From NCBI GenBank assembly GCA_027577415.1, contig JANBQS010000098.1, positions 1 through 36,703 of the forward strand: a stretch of DNA of 36,703 nucleotides, in the 5' to 3' direction. Below are positions 33,324-36,703 of this stretch, piece after piece. Source of the DNA: Coemansia sp. RSA 922. Taxonomy: Eukaryota > Kickxellomycota > Kickxellomycetes > Kickxellales > Kickxellaceae. Positions within the stretch are counted from its first letter, which is position 1; every line of letters begins with the position of its first letter. The position numbers and the translations under genes were made by a program. The notes under the pieces were generated by a model, which saw only the letters and a list, made by a program, of their open reading frames with translations, had not been told where the DNA came from and searched no databases.

Positions 33324-35438
33324 CTACTCGCTACGGCCAGGATTGTGAGCAAAGACAAATGGCCAGACATGGCCTCCGTTGTCGTCAAAGTAGGCGCTAT
33401 CTGTAAACAGATGAGGGCCAATGTCGTGAGTGTCCAGGATGTTCTTCAGGCTATTTAGCCAATCGATAACGGGGCTGCTGCTACTACCACCACCGGCCAG
33501 TGCTGCATCGGGCTCAAGTTGGCGGAGCAGCTCGTTGGACGCGCCTTCAGATGCTCCATTTATAACTGGCCCGTCGCTACAGCCGCGAGTTGCCAGAGTT
33601 GCATCGCTGGCTCTGCTAATGGAGTGCATGCTCTGAGTGCACGACGGGCTGCTCCTAAGGTCCTTGGTATGCTCGCTGACCTCACCGCTGGCAGAGACTG
33701 GAGATGGCGCAGCCGCCAGCACCGGCAGGGCACGCGGCGATACGGCACGGTCTGCTGCTACAGAGTTGGATACGGCTGGGCGAGTGGGTTGAGCTCCTTT
33801 CTTTTGCTTTGAGGTTGGAGCGTTGATACCCAGGTGAACAGCCTTGCCAGTGACCAGGGCTCTCGCTGAATGCTCGTCCGCTGTTTGGGCCCTAGCAATT
33901 GCCATAGGCGGGCCGCAGACAACAGCAGACTGAACTTTCGCCGTTAAATCGCTAGCTAGCGCTGTGTCGGCCATCGTTGTCGGCTCGCTTGAGTTACCGT
34001 CACCAGCACTGGCCTCGCCCCAAGCACAGAAAGGGAACTGCATATCTGGCGTCCCGTCCATGACCGAGTCTGCGTAGTATCTCCCAAATGCTTCGACAAG
34101 CGCCTGGTTGCACTCCTCGGCGGCGACAGCAGCCGCAGTGGCACCCATTGCGACGCGAAGGGGGTCGTCGGGAGAATAAGCGGGGCTGGTGGCGGCGGCG
34201 GCGGCAGCGGCAGCAGCAAACGCGGACATCATCTCTGCGCAAGCAGGCTGAATCGCGCCGCTGTGGAATGTAGGCATAAATCCCGAAGACACAAAGCCAT
34301 ACGAGCTATCTCTGACAGCGGTCGACATTGGCATGCATTCGGCGGCATGTACCATTGGGCTACTGAGCGCCTCTTCGAATCCGGCCATCGCCGCCAATGT
34401 CGCCGCACTCAGCGTCGCGCAAGAAACGCCGTGCGCTGCCGCCGCCGAGAGCTCGTATAGGCTGGGGCTGGGGTGTACTGCCGCATCGAATGTCGGCAAC
34501 AGCAATGGCAGACACATATCAATTGACCCTGCTTGCTGTAGCCCCAGATGCTGTACCGAGCACTGGTCCGATGCTGTTGGAGTGCCAACAATCCGCTCGG
34601 CGCAGTCCAGAGTCCAGAATGGCGTCGTTCCAACATCCGAAAAGTCGAGTGGTGCATCCTCGCCGCCATATTCAAACAGCGAGCTCAGAGTCGTTGGCGG
34701 TAGCTCCGATACAACTCGCCTGCATCGTTTAACTGGGTATTCGGGTGTTGCATCAAGGTCATGCTTGCGCTCACTGGTTTGCCCCTCAGAGCTAGGCTGG
34801 GACGTGGCGGCACTATGAACCCCTAACGACTCTATAGTAGCGAGCCGCTCGGCCATCGAGACGTTGCTGGTGGATACCACTCGACGGAGCTTCTTTTTGG
34901 GCTGCCCAAACGCCGTGCTTGGCCGGCTGTAAAACAGTCGCAATACCGTTTGTAGCTCGTCGAAGCTGTCCATGCTCATGTTTCTGCTGCTCGGCGGCTT
35001 TTTACAGTGAGCCCAAACCTGGATATGCGACGAGACCTGCTTGCGAGATCTGTATCTGGCCGTTTTCATGTAAATATACCGAGAGATTATGTCGTTCCGC
35101 CCAACAAGCTCCGCTACATTGCCCTTGGCGTTCTTGTCATCCACTTGGTACTTACGCTGCCCGACCGACGCAAAAATATCGACCGCTACATAGTGTGCAA
35201 GTAATTAAATCATACAATTGTAACACACATTCTTTTGAGTCGTGTTAGCCAAGACCCTACACCTCACATCAGGTGGGTACATGAATCGTGAGTTGCGGCT
35301 AGAGCACGTACCTTTTAAGAATGCGTCTTCCACATGTGCCGGCCACACCTCGTCCGCAGGGCTGGTTTGCTTGGATGCTGCGAAATATTTTGTAAGGTCG
35401 AGATCGCAAAGAATCGCCCGGACTGTGTCAATATCCAT
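33324..35438 (-). CDS. TEA/ATTS-domain transcription factor (TEC1/AbaA/TEAD class)
   Basis: DNA-binding regulator; in fungi this class controls filament or spore development. The 662-residue protein has its TEA domain at the extreme N-terminus (about 29-106), split by a 126-nt intron (35186-35311, donor GTACGT, acceptor TAG). Exon 1 (35312-35438) ends VWPAHVEDAFLK plus one base; exon 2 (33324-35185) resumes AVDIFASVGQRKYQ. The join is phase 1 and rebuilds the domain exactly. The DNA-recognition helix reads GRNDIISRYIYMKTARYRSR then KQVSSHIQVWAHCKK, the strongest signature of the family. The remaining 550 residues are Ala/Ser/Pro-rich and disordered, with a poly-Ala run, as in activation regions. 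No TEAD-like YAP-binding domain was seen. The start ATG 35438 has an in-frame TAA 21 bp upstream. Target genes cannot be told from this window. Confidence 0.92.
34191..34217. repeat. GCN triplet tract coding poly-alanine in the TEA factor
   Basis: A GGC/AGC-type triplet run on the plus strand encodes about nine consecutive alanines in the disordered half of the TEA protein. The codon mix makes it less slippage-prone than the pure CAG runs elsewhere in the window. Confidence 0.85.
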
Positions 35439-36017
35439 TGCCCGGGGCGAACGCGCTTAGGCGACAGGGAAAGAAAAAATGTCAGGTGGAAACGACGAAA
35501 ATAATGCCTTTAGTATAGTGCGCCACAAGGCTGGAGTGATGGTAATATCAGTGGTTTTTGGCAAAGTCAGTAAGGAACTTCTAGACAGACAGAATACATA
35601 AAATTAAAAAGAATACATAAAAAAAACAATAAGTGATAGGAAAACGGACAGATTACAGCACGGCACCACACAAGACAAGCCAAAACTGACAATGCATTGG
35701 GTGCCAGGAGGGAGATGGGGCATCTATATGGCCAGGGCGGGGCGAGAGAAGGGACTGGCGGGGCGTCAGAAGCTGTGCTGCACCTCCACGCTTTGAACTA
35801 GGTTAAGCTGGGTCTAGATAAGCACGCGACGGGACTCTTGCATCTACTGCACGCAATTAACTGCAAAGCAGTTCATTGTTGTTGGCAGCCGCACGCACTG
35901 AGATGTCTACAGTCCCTGTTCTTCTAGCCAATCATACAATGCCTCATGCAGGCAGCTCTACCAAAGAAGCGGTTGCGCAAGGTCTATCCCTGATGCTCTG
36001 TAATGAAAAACAAGGGA
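35439..36017. other. Stretch without a secure gene
   Basis: It begins with the TEA-factor promoter, including a pyrimidine run on its coding strand at 35465-35480. It also holds a 40-codon ORF (listed separately), a 12-bp direct repeat AGAATACATAAA at 35591-35602 and 35610-35621, a G-rich plus-strand part at about 35705-35765, and a small hairpin AACTGCAAAGCAGTT at 35860-35874. No tRNA, rRNA or snRNA signature was found. It may contain 3' sequences of the possible gene to its right. Confidence 0.4.
35479..35601 (+). CDS. Possible 40-codon ORF, doubtful
   Basis: An ATG in a favourable fungal context (AAAAAATG) opens 40 codons (MSGGNDENNAFSIVRHKAGV and on) to TAA 35599. It is divergent from the TEA-factor start only 40 bp away. 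A GTAAGG at 35570-35575 could be a donor leading to unseen exons. No family was recognised. Chance is the simplest explanation. Confidence 0.15.
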   Translation: MSGGNDENNAFSIVRHKAGVMVISVVFGKVSKELLDRQNT

Positions 36018-36482
36018 TTAGGGACACAGTTTACTGCAGAGTCTGACTGCCACCCAAACTGAAATGCTGGAGATGTTTACACCTCTGATGGACGGCAAGA
36101 ATGCTGTATACGTGTGGCCGTAACCTTCGACACTATCGATGACATGTTGCGCAACGTTTTTCAGAACCTTTGGAGAGGGAGAGTGAGGCCCCTGTAATTG
36201 CGTGGGGTGAAAGATAGACTGTCAAAAGAGGGAGGGCGCGAGGGATCCAGGGACGCTGATGCGCGTGTGGTTTGACAACGTTTGTGCAAAAGGTGTGGAC
36301 CCTGGACCACATGGTCCACTTACTAAGCGGCTCGAGCCGGTGAGCAGGAGAAAGCCTTGAACCGCGAGGCGCACAGTTGCTGTGGTAATTCGATTGGCTG
36401 GGCTTGAACCTACTGCCTTCCAGGATGGCGATATTTGCAGTTTCCTTCGCTCTTTGAATCGACACCATATATTTTTATTCAT
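36018..36482 (-). CDS. Possible small two-exon gene divergent from SEC62
   Basis: ATG 36482 opens 53 codons (MNKNIWCRFKERRKLQISPS and on) to a perfect GTAAGT donor at 36323. A pyrimidine-rich acceptor CCCTCTTTTGACAG lies at 36219, giving a 105-nt intron of the size usual here. The join is phase 0. Exon 2 (36018-36218) reads on to TAA with the segment PKVLKNVAQHVIDSVEGYGH. The product would be about 119 residues, with a moderately hydrophobic stretch VRLAVQGFLLLTG in exon 1. A further splice (GTGTAA donor near 36080, acceptor CATTACAG near 36000) would instead end the protein in REHQG. I recognise no family. The splice-site quality, the phase match and the otherwise empty kilobase argue for it; the short length, absence of a clear branch site and lack of homology argue against. 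Confidence 0.3.
36303..36339. repeat. Two perfect inverted repeats 10 bp apart
   Basis: TGGACCACATGGTCCA (36303-36318; 7-bp arms, 2-bp spacer) and CGGCTCGAGCCG (36328-36339; 12-bp perfect palindrome). They flank the candidate donor at 36323 and lie about 240-275 bp upstream of the SEC62 start. They could be DNA-binding sites or form two adjacent stems in RNA. Confidence 0.7.
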
Positions 36483-36578
36483 TTATCTGCTGCTTTGACA
36501 CATCTATTTTCCTCTTGTTTTGTGCATCTACTTGACACAGGTCGAATTCATCAACAGCACGACTAGGCACTCGCAAAA

Positions 36579-36703
36579 ATGTCGGACGAAGGCGTCGTCG
36601 AGCAGCCCTCCAAGGAGTTGATGGGCCTTGCCACCTACCTCTACAGCCCTGGAAAGTCTGGCCTGCGCGCACGTGAGGGCGTTTTGAATGGGCGTCGGGT
36701 GCA
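36579..36703 (+). CDS. SEC62: SEC62, post-translational ER translocation protein, N-terminal fragment (cut by right edge)
   Basis: Membrane subunit of the Sec62/63 complex that feeds completed proteins to the Sec61 channel. The ATG at 36579 (AAAAATG context) opens 41 complete codons: MSDEGVVEQPSKELMGLATY and then LYSPGKSGLRAREGVLNGRR, running off the window. The segment with SGLRAREGVLNGRRV matches the conserved cytosolic N-terminal motif of Sec62 (SGLK-R-GVLNGKRV in other fungi). The two membrane segments lie beyond the edge. A T/C-rich stretch (about 36508-36520) precedes the start. Confidence 0.85.
   Translation, partial: MSDEGVVEQPSKELMGLATYLYSPGKSGLRAREGVLNGRRV

Noticed and set aside
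35900..35955. Short minus-strand exon-like frame ending LHEALYDWLEEQGL after a TAG acceptor
   Set aside because: It recalls the MAM33/p32 tail, but no donor in matching phase or other part of such a protein was found nearby, and the pyrimidine tract is weak.
36005..36025. Telomere-like CCCTAATCCC as a telomerase RNA template
   Set aside because: The repeat spacing does not give one and a half copies of a TTAGGG complement, and no pseudoknot or further signature was seen.
36380..36470. Possible tRNA on the minus strand
   Set aside because: GGTTCAAGCCC resembles a T-loop/B-box, and TCGATT/AATCGA could pair as an acceptor stem, but the T-stem has a mismatch and no A-box, D-arm or anticodon arm can be drawn.

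Overview
The window looks like nuclear DNA from an early-diverging (zygomycete-grade) fungus. Genes are close together (gaps mostly 50-400 bp), introns are few and short (mostly 85-155 nt, GTAAGT-like donors), and core promoters carry pyrimidine-rich coding-strand tracts. Fungal versions of TRA1, PAN3, KAP95, CLASP, MGS1/WRNIP1, a TEA-domain factor and SEC62 are present. Two genes, NEDD1 and methylmalonyl-CoA epimerase, are to my knowledge generally absent from Dikarya. That points away from ascomycetes and basidiomycetes and towards a lineage such as Kickxellomycotina or its relatives. This placement is inference; no marker gene such as rRNA is present to fix it.

Layout from left to right. 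(1) 1-6820, all minus strand: an Aurora kinase cut by the left edge, an AN1 zinc finger/ubiquitin-like CUZ1/ZFAND1 protein, an intracellular LysM protein, a mitochondrial methylmalonyl-CoA epimerase and a NEDD1-type WD40 spindle protein. (2) A 220-bp divergent promoter, then MGS1/WRNIP1 on plus. (3) 8719-23282, minus: an unrecognised, probably mitochondrial protein and the 4,290-residue TRA1/TRRAP gene, over a third of the window. (4) 23695-28651, plus: PAN3 and importin-beta KAP95. (5) 28826-35438, minus: a CLASP microtubule-rescue factor and a TEA-domain transcription factor. (6) 35439-36578: about 1.1 kb with no secure gene, but with a possible small spliced gene, strong palindromes and Pol III B-box-like sequences. 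(7) The start of SEC62 on plus, cut by the right edge.

Eight introns were placed by joining open frames across consensus splice sites so that a known domain or N-terminus is rebuilt. Seven are phase 0. Six lie within about the first 75 codons of their gene. For most of these genes the true start lies in a short first exon that a plain ORF call would miss.

The genes do not form one pathway. Four of them (Aurora, NEDD1, CLASP and importin-beta) act on the mitotic spindle, an unusual density for about 33 kb, though this may be chance. No transposon, CRISPR array, rRNA or convincing tRNA was seen.
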